A stretch of 64,000 bases of DNA from Pedobacter psychrophilus (GCF_001652725.1 NZ_LWHJ01000011.1:124001-188000); one strand, 5' to 3'. Counted from the stretch's first letter, positions 39,701 to 49,446 are shown. The notes: generated by a model from the letters alone, not told the origin. Translations and numbers: made by a program.

Positions 39701-39735
39701 CAGCGATGGGAAATTCTTATCGCTGTTTTTTTTTT
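39701..39735 (+). terminator. Rho-independent terminator after pgk
   Basis: A 7-bp stem CAGCGAT (39701-39707) with ATCGCTG (39719-39725), an 11-nt loop, and a run of ten T residues directly after the stem. Confidence 0.88.
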
Positions 39736-40012
39736 GGTATAATTTGTTCATATTAAAATTCAATTTTTGAGAGAATAAATCCCAATAAATTCACTTAAAA
39801 ATTCAGATTTTAAATTTATTCCCACTTTTTTACTTAAATCAAAAATTTATAATCTGTATTTCCCACTTATGCTTTAAAAAGTGTAATTAATCTGAAATTC
39901 AGAGCCTTATCCCATTAATTTCTGCCAATTTTTTATTAAAATTTAATTTGCTTCTAACAAAAAAGCCCCTTTAAATATAATTAGAGACAGTTTGTTTTGT
40001 TGAAAACTTTTT

Positions 40013-40054
40013 GTGGGGTAAAGTGGGAAAAAGTGGTAACTATCCTTACTTTTA
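40013..40054 (+). promoter_or_regulatory. MraZ operator and promoter of the division cluster
   Basis: Three direct repeats GTGGG (40013), GTGGG (40023) and GTGGT (40033) with an exact 10-bp period lie directly upstream of a TACTTTTA box (40047-40054), which resembles the -7 element with the final G replaced. The known MraZ operators are GTGGG repeats with 10-bp spacing. MraZ would thus bind in front of its own gene and repress the cluster. The promoter box is tentative. Confidence 0.75.
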
Positions 40055-40081
40055 CATTATAGTAAAGTTATAGTTTTAACG

Positions 40082-40549
40082 ATGTCCCACTTAATTGGAG
40101 AATTTGATTGCAAACTTGACGCGAAAGGCCGCTTAATGGTTCCTTCCGGTCTAAAAAAGCAATTGCCTTCAGTTGATGTAGAAGGATTGGTAATTAACCG
40201 TGGTTTTGAAAAACACTTAACTATTTATTCTAAAACAGAATGGGACAAGATCTCTGAAGAACTTTCTCATTTAAATCAATACGAAAAGAAAAACCGTGAA
40301 TTCATCAGATATTTTACTCGTGGATCATCAGAATTAAGTTTAGATGCTTCCGGAAGGGTTCTTTTACCAAAATCATTGTTAGAATATGCGGAAATAGGAA
40401 GTGAAGTGGTTCTTTCTTGTCAATTTAACAAGGTTGAAGTTTGGGCCAAAGAAGCTTACGAATTACAAATGGATGATGAGCCAGAAAATTTCGCAAATCT
40501 TGCGGAAGAAGTTATGGGCAGCAAGGGAAGGAGCATAAATGGAGAATAG
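40082..40549 (+). CDS. mraZ: Transcriptional regulator MraZ
   Basis: A 155-aa protein with two AbrB-like SWIM domains (about 1-50 and 75-130), containing FDCKLDAKGRLMVPSGLKKQ and ELSLDASGRVLLPKSLLEYA. It represses the division cluster in other bacteria by binding GTGGG repeats, which are present just upstream. It overlaps rsmH by 11 nt. First gene of the cluster. Confidence 0.95.
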   Translation: MSHLIGEFDCKLDAKGRLMVPSGLKKQLPSVDVEGLVINRGFEKHLTIYSKTEWDKISEELSHLNQYEKKNREFIRYFTRGSSELSLDASGRVLLPKSLLEYAEIGSEVVLSCQFNKVEVWAKEAYELQMDDEPENFANLAEEVMGSKGRSINGE

Positions 40550-41444
40550 TTACCATATTCCTGTAATGCTAAAAGAATGTATTGATGCATTGGCAATTAA
40601 ACCAGATGGAATTTATGTAGATGTAACCTTTGGCGGTGGCGGACATTCTAGAGAAATCATAAAAAATTTAGATCAGGATGGGATTTTGGCTGCTTTTGAT
40701 CAAGATGAAGATGCCAAGAAAAATCAGATTGATGATGAACGTTTCATTTTTATAGATCAAAATTTTAGGTTTTTAAAAAATAATTTGAGAGCTCATGATT
40801 TAATTCCCGTAGACGGAATTTTAGCTGATTTAGGAGTCTCATCGCATCAGTTTGATGTACCTGAACGTGGATTTTCAACTCGTTTTGATGCTGATTTGGA
40901 TATGAGGATGGATCAAAATGGAGATTTAACTGCTCAAAAAGTGGTTAATGAATATCCTGAAGATCAACTTCATAAAATATTTGGCATTTACGGTGAAATT
41001 CAAAATGCAAAATCTTTAGCCAAAGCAATTGTAACTGCTAGGTTAAATCAACCAATAATAACCATTGCAAACTTAAAATCGGCTATAGCTAAAAATATCC
41101 CTAAAGGAAAAGAGAATAAATATTTAGCCCAAGTTTTTCAAGCTTTAAGAATAGAGGTTAACCAGGAAATGGAAGCCTTGAAAGAATTCTTAGAGCAAAC
41201 ATTAGATGTTTTAGCACAAGGCGGAAGATTAGTTGTGATGTCTTATCACTCTTTAGAAGATAGATTAGTTAAAAACTTTTTGGCAAAAGGGAAATTTTCT
41301 GGATCGGTAGAAAAGGATTTTTTTGGTAATGAAATTAAGCCTTTCGATTTGGTAGTTAAAAAATCAATTACTGCATCAGAAGAAGAAATTAAATTAAATA
41401 ATAGGGCAAGAAGTGCAAGGTTAAGAATAGCTGTAAAAAGATGA
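40539..41444 (+). CDS. rsmH: 16S rRNA m4C1402 methyltransferase
   Basis: A 301-aa SAM-dependent methyltransferase (formerly MraW). SAM motif VDVTFGGGGHSREI, AFDQDEDA, and LADLGVSSHQFDVPERGFS are all family landmarks. C-terminal SYHSLEDRLVKNF and RARSARLRIAVKR. Normal length. It overlaps mraZ by 11 nt and the FtsL-like gene by 4 nt. Confidence 0.97.
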   Translation: MENSYHIPVMLKECIDALAIKPDGIYVDVTFGGGGHSREIIKNLDQDGILAAFDQDEDAKKNQIDDERFIFIDQNFRFLKNNLRAHDLIPVDGILADLGVSSHQFDVPERGFSTRFDADLDMRMDQNGDLTAQKVVNEYPEDQLHKIFGIYGEIQNAKSLAKAIVTARLNQPIITIANLKSAIAKNIPKGKENKYLAQVFQALRIEVNQEMEALKEFLEQTLDVLAQGGRLVVMSYHSLEDRLVKNFLAKGKFSGSVEKDFFGNEIKPFDLVVKKSITASEEEIKLNNRARSARLRIAVKR

Positions 41445-41845
41445 CAAATAGGCTAAGATCTGAAATAGAAGAGGAAGAGCGGGAGTTAGAAGAACCTAAA
41501 CTAAAGGTGCAAAAACCTAAAGTTGTAAAAGAGCAATCTAACAATGCGCTAACTGATTTTTTTAGAGGAGCTGTTTCTAAAGAGGCAGCAACAGAAGCTT
41601 TACCATTTGTACTTTTTCTTTCCTTATTAGGGATGATTTATATCGGAAACCGTCATAGTGCAGAGAATAATATCAGAAAAATAGAAGGTTTAAAAAAAGA
41701 AGTAAAAGAATTAAGCTGGGATTTTAAGACGCTAAAAGCAGATTTAATGTTTAAAAGTCGCCAAACAGAAGTGATAAAACAAGTTGATTCACTTTTAGGG
41801 TTAAAAGTATCAGTAGAACCCCCAATTAAATTAAACGCAAAATAA
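41441..41845 (+). CDS. FtsL-like division protein
   Basis: A 134-aa bitopic membrane protein. A charged cytoplasmic N-terminus rich in Glu/Lys (about 1-55) precedes one transmembrane helix (about 57-75, LPFVLFLSLLGMIYIG) and a periplasmic coiled coil. Position between rsmH and ftsI and the topology match FtsL, which bridges FtsQ and FtsI. Sequence identity to known FtsL is low in this phylum. It overlaps rsmH by 4 nt. Confidence 0.85.
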   Translation: MTNRLRSEIEEEERELEEPKLKVQKPKVVKEQSNNALTDFFRGAVSKEAATEALPFVLFLSLLGMIYIGNRHSAENNIRKIEGLKKEVKELSWDFKTLKADLMFKSRQTEVIKQVDSLLGLKVSVEPPIKLNAK

Positions 41846-41846
41846 A

Positions 41847-43949
41847 ATGAATATCAGAACAAACATATTGCTTAGAGTATATGCGGCCTTCGGTCTCATC
41901 ATCTTGTTTGCGGTTGCTGTTTTGGTAAAAATGGCTCACGTACAATTAGTGCAAGGCGATAAATATCGAGCTATGGCCGATAGCTTAAGTACAAAATATG
42001 CAAATGTTGAAGCAGCAAGAGGAAATATCTATTCTATAGATGGCAGTTTGTTAGCCACTTCAGTTCCTGAATATGATATCAGAATGGATTTATTAGCAGG
42101 CGCAATTGAAGACGACGAAGTGTTTTACTCTAAAGTGGACTCACTAGCAAGCAGCTTATCTAACTATTTTAAAGATAAATCCGAAAGTGAATATTCCAGG
42201 GCTTTAAGAAACGCCAGGAAAGATAAGGAAAGGTACTTTTTAGTGAAAAGAAATATCACTTATCAAGAATTAAAAGCTTTAAAAACATTCCCAATTTTCA
42301 ATTTAGGAAGATACAAAGGCGGAATGATAGCAGTTCAGGAAAACAAAAGAATTTTACCTTTTAGGGATTTGGCATATCGTACTATTGGTTATTACAATGC
42401 AAATTCTAAAGCTGCGGTTGGTTTAGAAGGTGCGTATGGCGATTATATTAATGGCGAAACAGGAAAAAGATTAGTGCAAAGAATTGCAGGTGGTGTTTGG
42501 ATGCCTGTAAATGACGATGCGGAAATTGCACCAAAAGATGGGGCCGATGTTATTTCTACAATTGATGTTAATATGCAGGATTTAGCTCAAAATGCTTTAA
42601 AAAAGCAATTGATAAAATCTGCAGCAGATTTTGGTTGTGTGATTGTAATGGAGGTTAAAACAGGTGAAATTAAGGCTATTTCTAATTTTACAAAAGTAGG
42701 TGAGGATGATTACAAAGAAACTTTTAATTATGCGATAGCACAAAGTGCAGAACCCGGCTCTACTTTTAAATTGGCTTCTTATTTAGTAGCAATTGAAGAT
42801 GGGAAATTTGGATTAAATGATATGATGGATACCCAAGGGGGTACATTTAAAGTTTATAATCACACCATCAGAGATCACGAAAATGAAGGTGTAATTCCAA
42901 TGAAAGTTGCTTTTGAAAGGTCTTCTAACGTTGCAATAGTTAAGGAAATTTACAGCCACTACAAGGATAATCCAGATGCATTTACAAGTAAATTAAAAGA
43001 TTTACAATTAGGGGAAAAATTGGGTTTACAAATACCAGGAGAAGGAACACCCTTGATTAAAACACCAAAAAGTAAATCATGGAGCGGTTTAACATTACCT
43101 CAAATGGCTTATGGTTATGAGTTAAAAATAACTCCAATGCAGCTTTTAACTCTATATAATGCAGTAGCAAATGACGGAAAAATGATTGCACCATTATTTG
43201 TTCATGAAATTAGGAGATTAGGAAACACTGTCGAACTTTTTAAAGCAAGAGTAATAAAAGAAAAAATATGTTCTGACAAAACTTTAAGCTTATTAAAGGA
43301 AATGTTAGAAGGTGTAGTTACCGAAGGAACTGCAAAGGAAATTGCAAGTCCAATTTATAAAATAGCAGGTAAAACGGGTACTGCCCAAGTTGCCGATGGG
43401 GCAAATGGTTATAAAGGAAATAGAAAATATCAAGCATCATTCTCAGGATATTTTCCTGCCGATAATCCTAAATATTCTATGATTGTGGTGGTGCATAATC
43501 CAACAAAAGGATCTTATTATGCTGCCTCTGTAGCTGGACCTGTTTTTAGAGAGATTGCTGATGTAGTAATTGGAAGTGATTTAGAGCTGGATAACAATCA
43601 TAAATTACCTCAATTGGTTGGCAATACAAAATTACCATCAGTAAAGCAGGGTTATAAAAAATCATCACAATCTGTTTATAAATCCTTTGGAATTAAAACA
43701 TTGTTAGCTTCTGTAAATGAAAACGAAATTGGAATTGACACCAACAACGGTATCGCTTATAAAGAAGTAAAAATGAACAAAGGGTTGGTGCCAAATGTAA
43801 GTGGAATGGGTTTGAAGGATGCACTTTTTGTATTAGGCAATTCTGGCTTAAAGCCGATTGTTAAAGGTCAGGGAGAAGTTGTAACTCAATCTTTGGCGGC
43901 TGGAACACCAATTTATAAAGGAACAAGAATTTTAATCGAACTAGAATAA
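41847..43949 (+). CDS. ftsI: Division-specific penicillin-binding protein with PASTA domain
   Basis: A 700-aa septal transpeptidase (PBP3/SpoVD type). One N-terminal helix, dimerisation domain with VEAARGNIYSIDGSLLATS, then the transpeptidase domain: Ser305 in STFK (305-308), SSN at 359-361 and KTGTAQ from Lys509. The end (about 645-700) is a PASTA-like domain with LVPNVSGMGLKDALFVLGNSGL. It starts 1 nt after the FtsL-like gene, and its stop codon is followed immediately by the GTG of murE. Confidence 0.95.
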   Translation: MNIRTNILLRVYAAFGLIILFAVAVLVKMAHVQLVQGDKYRAMADSLSTKYANVEAARGNIYSIDGSLLATSVPEYDIRMDLLAGAIEDDEVFYSKVDSLASSLSNYFKDKSESEYSRALRNARKDKERYFLVKRNITYQELKALKTFPIFNLGRYKGGMIAVQENKRILPFRDLAYRTIGYYNANSKAAVGLEGAYGDYINGETGKRLVQRIAGGVWMPVNDDAEIAPKDGADVISTIDVNMQDLAQNALKKQLIKSAADFGCVIVMEVKTGEIKAISNFTKVGEDDYKETFNYAIAQSAEPGSTFKLASYLVAIEDGKFGLNDMMDTQGGTFKVYNHTIRDHENEGVIPMKVAFERSSNVAIVKEIYSHYKDNPDAFTSKLKDLQLGEKLGLQIPGEGTPLIKTPKSKSWSGLTLPQMAYGYELKITPMQLLTLYNAVANDGKMIAPLFVHEIRRLGNTVELFKARVIKEKICSDKTLSLLKEMLEGVVTEGTAKEIASPIYKIAGKTGTAQVADGANGYKGNRKYQASFSGYFPADNPKYSMIVVVHNPTKGSYYAASVAGPVFREIADVVIGSDLELDNNHKLPQLVGNTKLPSVKQGYKKSSQSVYKSFGIKTLLASVNENEIGIDTNNGIAYKEVKMNKGLVPNVSGMGLKDALFVLGNSGLKPIVKGQGEVVTQSLAAGTPIYKGTRILIELE

Positions 43950-45410
43950 GTGGCAAACTTAAAAGACATATTATATCAGGTTTCTTTAGAACAAGTTGTT
44001 GGCACAACTGAATTGGATGTTGCTGCCATAGAATTTGATTCGAGGAAGGTTGCTATCCATACACTTTTTATTGCTGTAAAAGGGACAATTTCAGATGGAC
44101 ATCAATTTATTGGTAAAGCCATTGAGTTAGGAGCTGTTGCTATTATTTGTGATGAGTTACCAATCGATTTAAAAGATGGAATAACTTATATAAAAGTTAA
44201 AGATTCGGCGAAAGCCTTAGGAATAATTGCAGCAAATTTTTACCAAAACCCTTCAAAAGATTTAAAATTAGTAGGTGTTACAGGTACAAATGGAAAAACT
44301 ACAGTTACAACTTTGCTTTACAAATTATTTAGGGAATTAGGTTATAAAGTGGGTTTGATTTCTACGGTAGAAAATCAAATAAATGATATCGTTATTCCAT
44401 CTACTCACACCACTCCAGATCCAATTGCATTAAACATATTGTTGTCAGACATGGTTGCAAAAGGTTGTGATTACTGCTTTATGGAAGTAAGTTCCCATGC
44501 AATTGCACAAGCAAGAATTGAAGGTTTAAATTTTGCGGGTGGCATTTTTACAAACATCACACATGATCATCTAGATTTTCATAAAACATTTGATAATTAT
44601 ATAAAAGCCAAGAAAGCATTTTTTGATGGATTAAATAAATCTGCTTTTGCATTAACCAATACCGATGATAAGAACGGGATGGTGATGTTACAAAACACAG
44701 CAGCTCATAAAAAAACTTATGGTTTAAAATCAATGACAGATTTTAAAGCCAAGATCATCGAAAATCAATTTTCTGGTTTGCATTTAGATATTGATGGTGA
44801 AGATGTTTATTTCAAATTGGTTGGGAGTTTTAATGCTTCAAATTTATTGGCTGTTTATGGAACTGCTTTGCTTTTAGATCAAGATAAAACCAAAGTCTTA
44901 ACCATATTAAGCAAGTTGAGTGGAGCTGAAGGTCGTTTTGATTACATGATTTCTCCTAACAGGATAATTGCAATTGTAGATTATGCACATACGCCAGATG
45001 CGATTGAAAATGTTTTATCTACCGTTGATAATATCCGCACAAAAATAGAACAAGTAATTACGGTAGTTGGATGTGGCGGAGATAGAGATAAAACCAAACG
45101 CCCAATTATGGCTAAAACAGCTTGTGATTGGAGCGATAAAGTCATTTTAACTTCTGACAATCCCCGGTCTGAAGATCCTGAAGCTATTATTAAAGATATG
45201 CAAGTTGGTGTTTCTCCGGTAAATCAAAAGAAAGTTATTTCTATAACCGATAGACGGGAAGCGATTAGAACAGCTTGTCATTTGGCAAAACCAGGTGATA
45301 TTATTTTGGTTGCGGGTAAAGGTCATGAAAAATACCAAGACATAAAAGGAGTGAAATCGGATTTTGATGATAAGAAAATATTAATGGAATGTTTTAATCA
45401 ACTCAGCTAA
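43950..45410 (+). CDS. murE: UDP-MurNAc-tripeptide synthetase (meso-DAP adding)
   Basis: Adds the third residue of the stem peptide. 486 aa. P-loop GVTGTNGKTTVTTLL, EVSSHAIAQARIEG and NITHDHLDFH. The DNPR motif in TSDNPRSEDPEAI marks meso-diaminopimelate specificity; Lys-adding enzymes differ here. GTG start directly after ftsI. It fits with dapA in the same window. Confidence 0.96.
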   Translation: MANLKDILYQVSLEQVVGTTELDVAAIEFDSRKVAIHTLFIAVKGTISDGHQFIGKAIELGAVAIICDELPIDLKDGITYIKVKDSAKALGIIAANFYQNPSKDLKLVGVTGTNGKTTVTTLLYKLFRELGYKVGLISTVENQINDIVIPSTHTTPDPIALNILLSDMVAKGCDYCFMEVSSHAIAQARIEGLNFAGGIFTNITHDHLDFHKTFDNYIKAKKAFFDGLNKSAFALTNTDDKNGMVMLQNTAAHKKTYGLKSMTDFKAKIIENQFSGLHLDIDGEDVYFKLVGSFNASNLLAVYGTALLLDQDKTKVLTILSKLSGAEGRFDYMISPNRIIAIVDYAHTPDAIENVLSTVDNIRTKIEQVITVVGCGGDRDKTKRPIMAKTACDWSDKVILTSDNPRSEDPEAIIKDMQVGVSPVNQKKVISITDRREAIRTACHLAKPGDIILVAGKGHEKYQDIKGVKSDFDDKKILMECFNQLS

Positions 45411-45417
45411 TTAGAAT

Positions 45418-46713
45418 ATGCTATACCATCTTTTTACATATTTAGATAAACAGTTCGACTTTCCAGGTTTTGGACTTTTCCAGTTTATCTCTTTTAGAGC
45501 TGGGATGGCTATGATTCTTTCTTTAATTATTACTACTGTTTACGGTAATAGATTAATTAGCTATTTAAGATATAAGCAAGTTGGCGAAACAGTAAGAAAT
45601 TTAGGTTTAGAAGGTCAAAACCAAAAGCAAGGAACGCCAACAATGGGCGGTTTAATCATTATTGCAGGGATTTTAATTCCGGTTTTGCTTTTTGCGAGGA
45701 TAGAAAATATATACATCATTTTAATGATTATAACCACCGTTTGGATGGGAGCGATTGGGTTTTTAGATGATTATATCAAAGTATTTAAAAAAAATAAAGA
45801 GGGTTTAGCGGGAAAGTTTAAAATTGTTGGTCAAGTTGGTTTGTCTTTAATTATTGGTTGGACAATGTTTTTCCATCCTGATATTTTGGTAAGACAAACA
45901 GTTAGTCAAGTTTCTGAGGTGACAAAATCTACAAAAGGCAACATAACTTTTAAAGAAGAAATTTTTAACGAAAAAGGTGAAAAACTAATTAGGGTAGAAA
46001 AAAATAACGGAATTTATTATGCTAAGGACGTAAAATCTACCATCACAAATATTCCTTTTTATAAAAATAATGAGTTTGATTATGCCAAGGTTTTAAAATT
46101 TTTAGGCGATGATTATCAAAAGTATTCATTGGTTGTATTTCTACTTTTTGTAATCGTAATTATTACAGCTGTTTCCAACGGCGCAAATATCACCGATGGA
46201 ATTGATGGTTTAGCGACGGGAACTTCAGCAATCATCGGGATTACTTTGGCTTTGCTGGCTTATGTTTCTGGTAACACTATTATCGCTGATTATTTAAAGA
46301 TTATTTACATCCCAAACTCTGGAGAGCTGGTAATTTTTGCAGCATCTTTTGTTGGTGCTTGCATCGGTTTTTTATGGTACAACGCCTATCCAGCTCAAGT
46401 TTTTATGGGCGATACAGGTAGTTTAACAATAGGAGGAATCATTGCTGTTTTTGCAATCATGATTCGTAAAGAATTACTGATTCCTATTTTATGTGGCGTA
46501 TTTCTGATAGAAAACTTATCAGTAATAATGCAGGTAAGCTGGTTTAAATATACTAAACGAAAATCTGGAGAAGGCAAACGAATATTTCTAATGGCGCCTT
46601 TACACCATCATTTTCAGAAAAAGGGCTACCACGAATCTAAAATTGTAAGCCGTTTTTGGATTGTAGGAATTTTATTAGCAATCATCACCATAGTGACGTT
46701 GAAATTAAGATAG
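45418..46713 (+). CDS. mraY: Phospho-MurNAc-pentapeptide transferase
   Basis: Transfers phospho-MurNAc-pentapeptide to undecaprenyl phosphate, making lipid I. 431 aa, longer than the E. coli protein (360), because a polar insertion of about 70 residues (about 155-225, [19 protein letters not shown] and following) lies in a loop. The catalytic [27 protein letters not shown], and [16 protein letters not shown] are intact. Ten helices. The insertion is usual in Bacteroidota. It lies 7 nt after murE. Confidence 0.96.
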   Translation: MLYHLFTYLDKQFDFPGFGLFQFISFRAGMAMILSLIITTVYGNRLISYLRYKQVGETVRNLGLEGQNQKQGTPTMGGLIIIAGILIPVLLFARIENIYIILMIITTVWMGAIGFLDDYIKVFKKNKEGLAGKFKIVGQVGLSLIIGWTMFFHPDILVRQTVSQVSEVTKSTKGNITFKEEIFNEKGEKLIRVEKNNGIYYAKDVKSTITNIPFYKNNEFDYAKVLKFLGDDYQKYSLVVFLLFVIVIITAVSNGANITDGIDGLATGTSAIIGITLALLAYVSGNTIIADYLKIIYIPNSGELVIFAASFVGACIGFLWYNAYPAQVFMGDTGSLTIGGIIAVFAIMIRKELLIPILCGVFLIENLSVIMQVSWFKYTKRKSGEGKRIFLMAPLHHHFQKKGYHESKIVSRFWIVGILLAIITIVTLKLR

Positions 46714-46754
46714 AGAATCAAGACACAAGAATCAAGATAAAAAGAACAAAGAAA

Positions 46755-48149
46755 ATGAATAATAGCCACCAAAATTCTGCACTTCAAACTCCCTCTCCTT
46801 TGGAGAGGGCTGGGGTGAGGCTAGTTATTCTTGGTGCAGGAGAAAGCGGAGTGGGTGCGGCAATTTTAGCGAAAAAGCAGGGTTTTGAAGTTTTTGTATC
46901 AGATTTTGGAGAAATAAAACAAGCTTATCAGGATGAATTAAATCAATATAAAATTCCTTTTGAAGCTCAGAAACATACAGAGGAGTTAATCTTAAATGCA
47001 ACTGAAGTGGTTAAAAGCCCAGGTATTGCAGATAAAGTAAACATCGTAAAAAAACTAAAAGAGAAAAATATTCCTATAGTCTCTGAAATAGAATTTGCCG
47101 GTAGATATAGCAATGCAAAGATGATTTGTATTACTGGCTCTAACGGTAAATCAACTACCACCATGTTAACCTACCATATTTTACAAAATGCGGGTTTAAA
47201 TGTTGGTTTGGCAGGAAACATCGGAAAAAGCTTTGCGAGACAAGTAGCTCAAGAAAATTTTGATTACTACGTATTAGAAATCAGCAGTTTTATGTTGGAT
47301 GATATGTATGAGTTCAAAGCAGATATTGCGGTTTTGTTGAATATCACACCAGACCATTTAGATAGATACGATTATCAAATGGCAAACTATGTAAAATCTA
47401 AGTTTAGGATTGTACAGAACCAAACAGCATCAGACCATTTCATTTATTGTGATGATGATTTGGAGATAAAAAATTATATGGCTTACGCCGATATAAAAAG
47501 TCAAAAACATCCATTTTCAATCGAACATGAATTGAAGAATGGCGCATATTTAAAAGCAAATAATCTAATGATAAACCTCACCAACTCCGATCAATTCGAA
47601 ATGACCATCCAAGACCTAGCGTTACAGGGTAAACACAATACCTATAATTCTATGGCCTCTGGTATTCTCGCTAAAACTTTAGAAATCAGAAATGAGACGA
47701 TAAGAGAAAGCATGGGTAATTATAAAAATATTGATCACCGCTTAGAATTTGTGGCCAATATTTCAGGAATTACTTTTATTAACGATTCTAAGGCAACAAA
47801 TGTTAATTCTGTTTGGTACGCTTTAGAAAGTTTAAATACAGATGTGGTTTTAATTATGGGTGGAGTTGATAAAGGGAATGATTACACCATGTTAAAAGAG
47901 TTAATGCGCCAAAAAGTGAAGGCAATTATCTGTTTAGGAAAGGATAATAAAGCACTTCATGATGCTTTTGAAGATGATGTAGAAGTGATGGTAAATACTT
48001 TTTCTGCAAGTGAAGCCGTTCAAATCGCTTATCACATGGCTAAAAAAGGAAGTACAGTTTTACTTTCTCCTGCTTGTGCAAGTTTCGATTTATTTAAAAA
48101 TTACGAGGATAGAGGAAACCAGTTTAAAGCTGCTGTAAAAGAACTTTAA
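46755..48149 (+). CDS. murD: UDP-MurNAc-L-alanine:D-glutamate ligase
   Basis: Adds D-Glu to UDP-MurNAc-L-Ala. 464 aa from ATG 46755. GAGESGVGAAILAKK is the first UDP-binding loop, ITGSNGKSTTTMLTYH the P-loop, and NITPDHLDRYDY the metal region. The first 20 residues (through QTPSPLERAGV) are encoded partly by a palindromic repeat at 46791-46820 and are not normal for MurD, which usually starts near RLVILGAGESG. A longer frame from 46656 lies within mraY and is not preferred. Confidence 0.94.
   Translation: MNNSHQNSALQTPSPLERAGVRLVILGAGESGVGAAILAKKQGFEVFVSDFGEIKQAYQDELNQYKIPFEAQKHTEELILNATEVVKSPGIADKVNIVKKLKEKNIPIVSEIEFAGRYSNAKMICITGSNGKSTTTMLTYHILQNAGLNVGLAGNIGKSFARQVAQENFDYYVLEISSFMLDDMYEFKADIAVLLNITPDHLDRYDYQMANYVKSKFRIVQNQTASDHFIYCDDDLEIKNYMAYADIKSQKHPFSIEHELKNGAYLKANNLMINLTNSDQFEMTIQDLALQGKHNTYNSMASGILAKTLEIRNETIRESMGNYKNIDHRLEFVANISGITFINDSKATNVNSVWYALESLNTDVVLIMGGVDKGNDYTMLKELMRQKVKAIICLGKDNKALHDAFEDDVEVMVNTFSASEAVQIAYHMAKKGSTVLLSPACASFDLFKNYEDRGNQFKAAVKEL
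46791..46820. repeat. Palindromic repeat inside the 5' end of murD
   Basis: A perfect 8-bp stem CCCTCTCC (46791-46798), loop TTT, GGAGAGGG (46802-46809), followed by CTGGGGTGAGG. Sequences of this kind recur between genes in Bacteroidota (from memory; not searched). Here it is in the reading frame and encodes about TPSPLERAGVR, adding residues before the real MurD core. Confidence 0.7.
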
Positions 48150-48150
48150 T

Positions 48151-49326
48151 ATGATAAAAGCAATACTTGATCATACAAAAGGAGATCGCTGGATTTGGAT
48201 TATTATCATTTTGCTTTCGCTGATATCTGTTTTAGCAGTTTATAGTGCAACAGGCACTTTAGCTTATAAAAGAGGTGTAGGGTCAGAATCTTTAATGTTT
48301 AAGCATCTGCTATTTATTATTTTGGGTTTTGTATTGATATATTTTGCACACCTTTTAGATTATCGATATTACGCTGGTATTTCTAAAGTTTTAATGGTGG
48401 TTACCATTCCCTTATTGATTTATACTTTAGTTTTTGGTAGTCACGTAAATGATGCAAGTCGTTGGATAGCAATACCAGGAACAGGTTTAACTTTCCAAAC
48501 TTCAGATTTAGCCAAATTAGCTTTAATCACTTATTTAGCAAGAACTTTAACAAAGCAACAAACTAATATTAAAGATTTTAAAAGCACAGTATTATGGCTT
48601 TTATTACCCATGGGAAGCATTTTCTTATTAATTGCTTATGCCAATTTATCTACAGCTATGATGTTAGCAGGTGTTGGTGTTTTACTATTGTTAATCGGCA
48701 GGGTAAGCTTTAAACAAATCAGCGTTGTAGGCGGTGGCTTATTAATTTTATTACTGATAGTTGTTTTGTTGGGTCCAAGACGTGGGGTTTATATTTCAAG
48801 GGTGAAAGCTTATTTACATCCAGAGATGCAAAATTCTGATAAAACATTTCAACAAAATCAGGCTAAGATAGCAGTTGCAACAGGTGGCATTATGGGCAAA
48901 GGACCAGGCAATAGCACCCAAAGAAATTTTCTTCCTCATCCCTATTCCGATTTTATTTTTGCGATTATAGTTGAAGAATACGGTTTAGTTGGAGGTTTCA
49001 CCTTGGTATTCTTATACGTTTTTCTCATGTATCGCATCATGAAGATAGTCACACAAGCTCCAAAAGCATTCGGGGCATTATTAGCAGCAGGTTTAGGTTT
49101 CAGTTTAACCATACAGGCATTGGCTAATATGGCAGTAGCAGTAAATTTATTTCCAGTAACTGGAGTTCCTTTACCGCTAATTAGCATGGGTGGTACATCC
49201 ATTTTATTTACAAGCGTAGCGTTAGGAATCATCTTATCAGTAAGTAAAGATGTAGAAGAATATAAAGAAGAAAATTTAGGCAAAGCCGATAAAATAATAA
49301 TTGGAGAAATACCTGCAATGGCTTAG
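48151..49326 (+). CDS. ftsW: Lipid II polymerase / division SEDS protein FtsW
   Basis: A 391-aa SEDS-family membrane protein with ten helices. LPHPYSDFIFAIIVEEYG and PLPLISMGGTSILFTSVALG are family signatures. The Asp in the loop (SDFIFA) corresponds to the catalytic region of RodA/FtsW. Position between murD and murG identifies it as FtsW rather than RodA. It starts 1 nt after murD. Confidence 0.93.
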   Translation: MIKAILDHTKGDRWIWIIIILLSLISVLAVYSATGTLAYKRGVGSESLMFKHLLFIILGFVLIYFAHLLDYRYYAGISKVLMVVTIPLLIYTLVFGSHVNDASRWIAIPGTGLTFQTSDLAKLALITYLARTLTKQQTNIKDFKSTVLWLLLPMGSIFLLIAYANLSTAMMLAGVGVLLLLIGRVSFKQISVVGGGLLILLLIVVLLGPRRGVYISRVKAYLHPEMQNSDKTFQQNQAKIAVATGGIMGKGPGNSTQRNFLPHPYSDFIFAIIVEEYGLVGGFTLVFLYVFLMYRIMKIVTQAPKAFGALLAAGLGFSLTIQALANMAVAVNLFPVTGVPLPLISMGGTSILFTSVALGIILSVSKDVEEYKEENLGKADKIIIGEIPAMA

Positions 49327-49373
49327 GGATTAATGATTGAAGGATAAAATTAGTGAAGGAGTGAATGAAAAAT

Positions 49374-49432
49374 AATGAATAAATTTTGAAGGATATAGAA
49401 TAGCTTATTCAATCATTCAAAATTCATTCATT
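49374..49432. repeat. Imperfect inverted repeat between ftsW and murG
   Basis: Two 17-nt arms (49374-49390 and 49416-49432) are complementary except for one position and are separated by 25 nt. The theme is AATGAAT/TTTGAA with further weaker copies around it. It has no T tract and lies in a gap of 120 nt inside an otherwise tightly packed operon. A comparable palindromic element lies at 36989-37037. Confidence 0.55.
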
Positions 49433-49446
49433 CAAAATTTAGATAC

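Larger units (their letters stand above)
39677..40081. other. Non-coding region before the division cluster
   Basis: About 405 nt without an ORF. It holds the pgk terminator (39701-39735), two CCCAC sequences on the plus strand (39821-39825 and 39862-39866, the complement of MraZ half-boxes) and the MraZ box with promoter (40013-40054). The remainder is AT-rich and shows nothing else I can support. Confidence 0.55.

Noticed and set aside
46656-46754. Longer murD reading frame starting inside mraY
   Set aside because: The extra residues are encoded by mraY codons in another frame and a charged linker; no MurD homologue has them, and ATG 46755 lies after the mraY stop.
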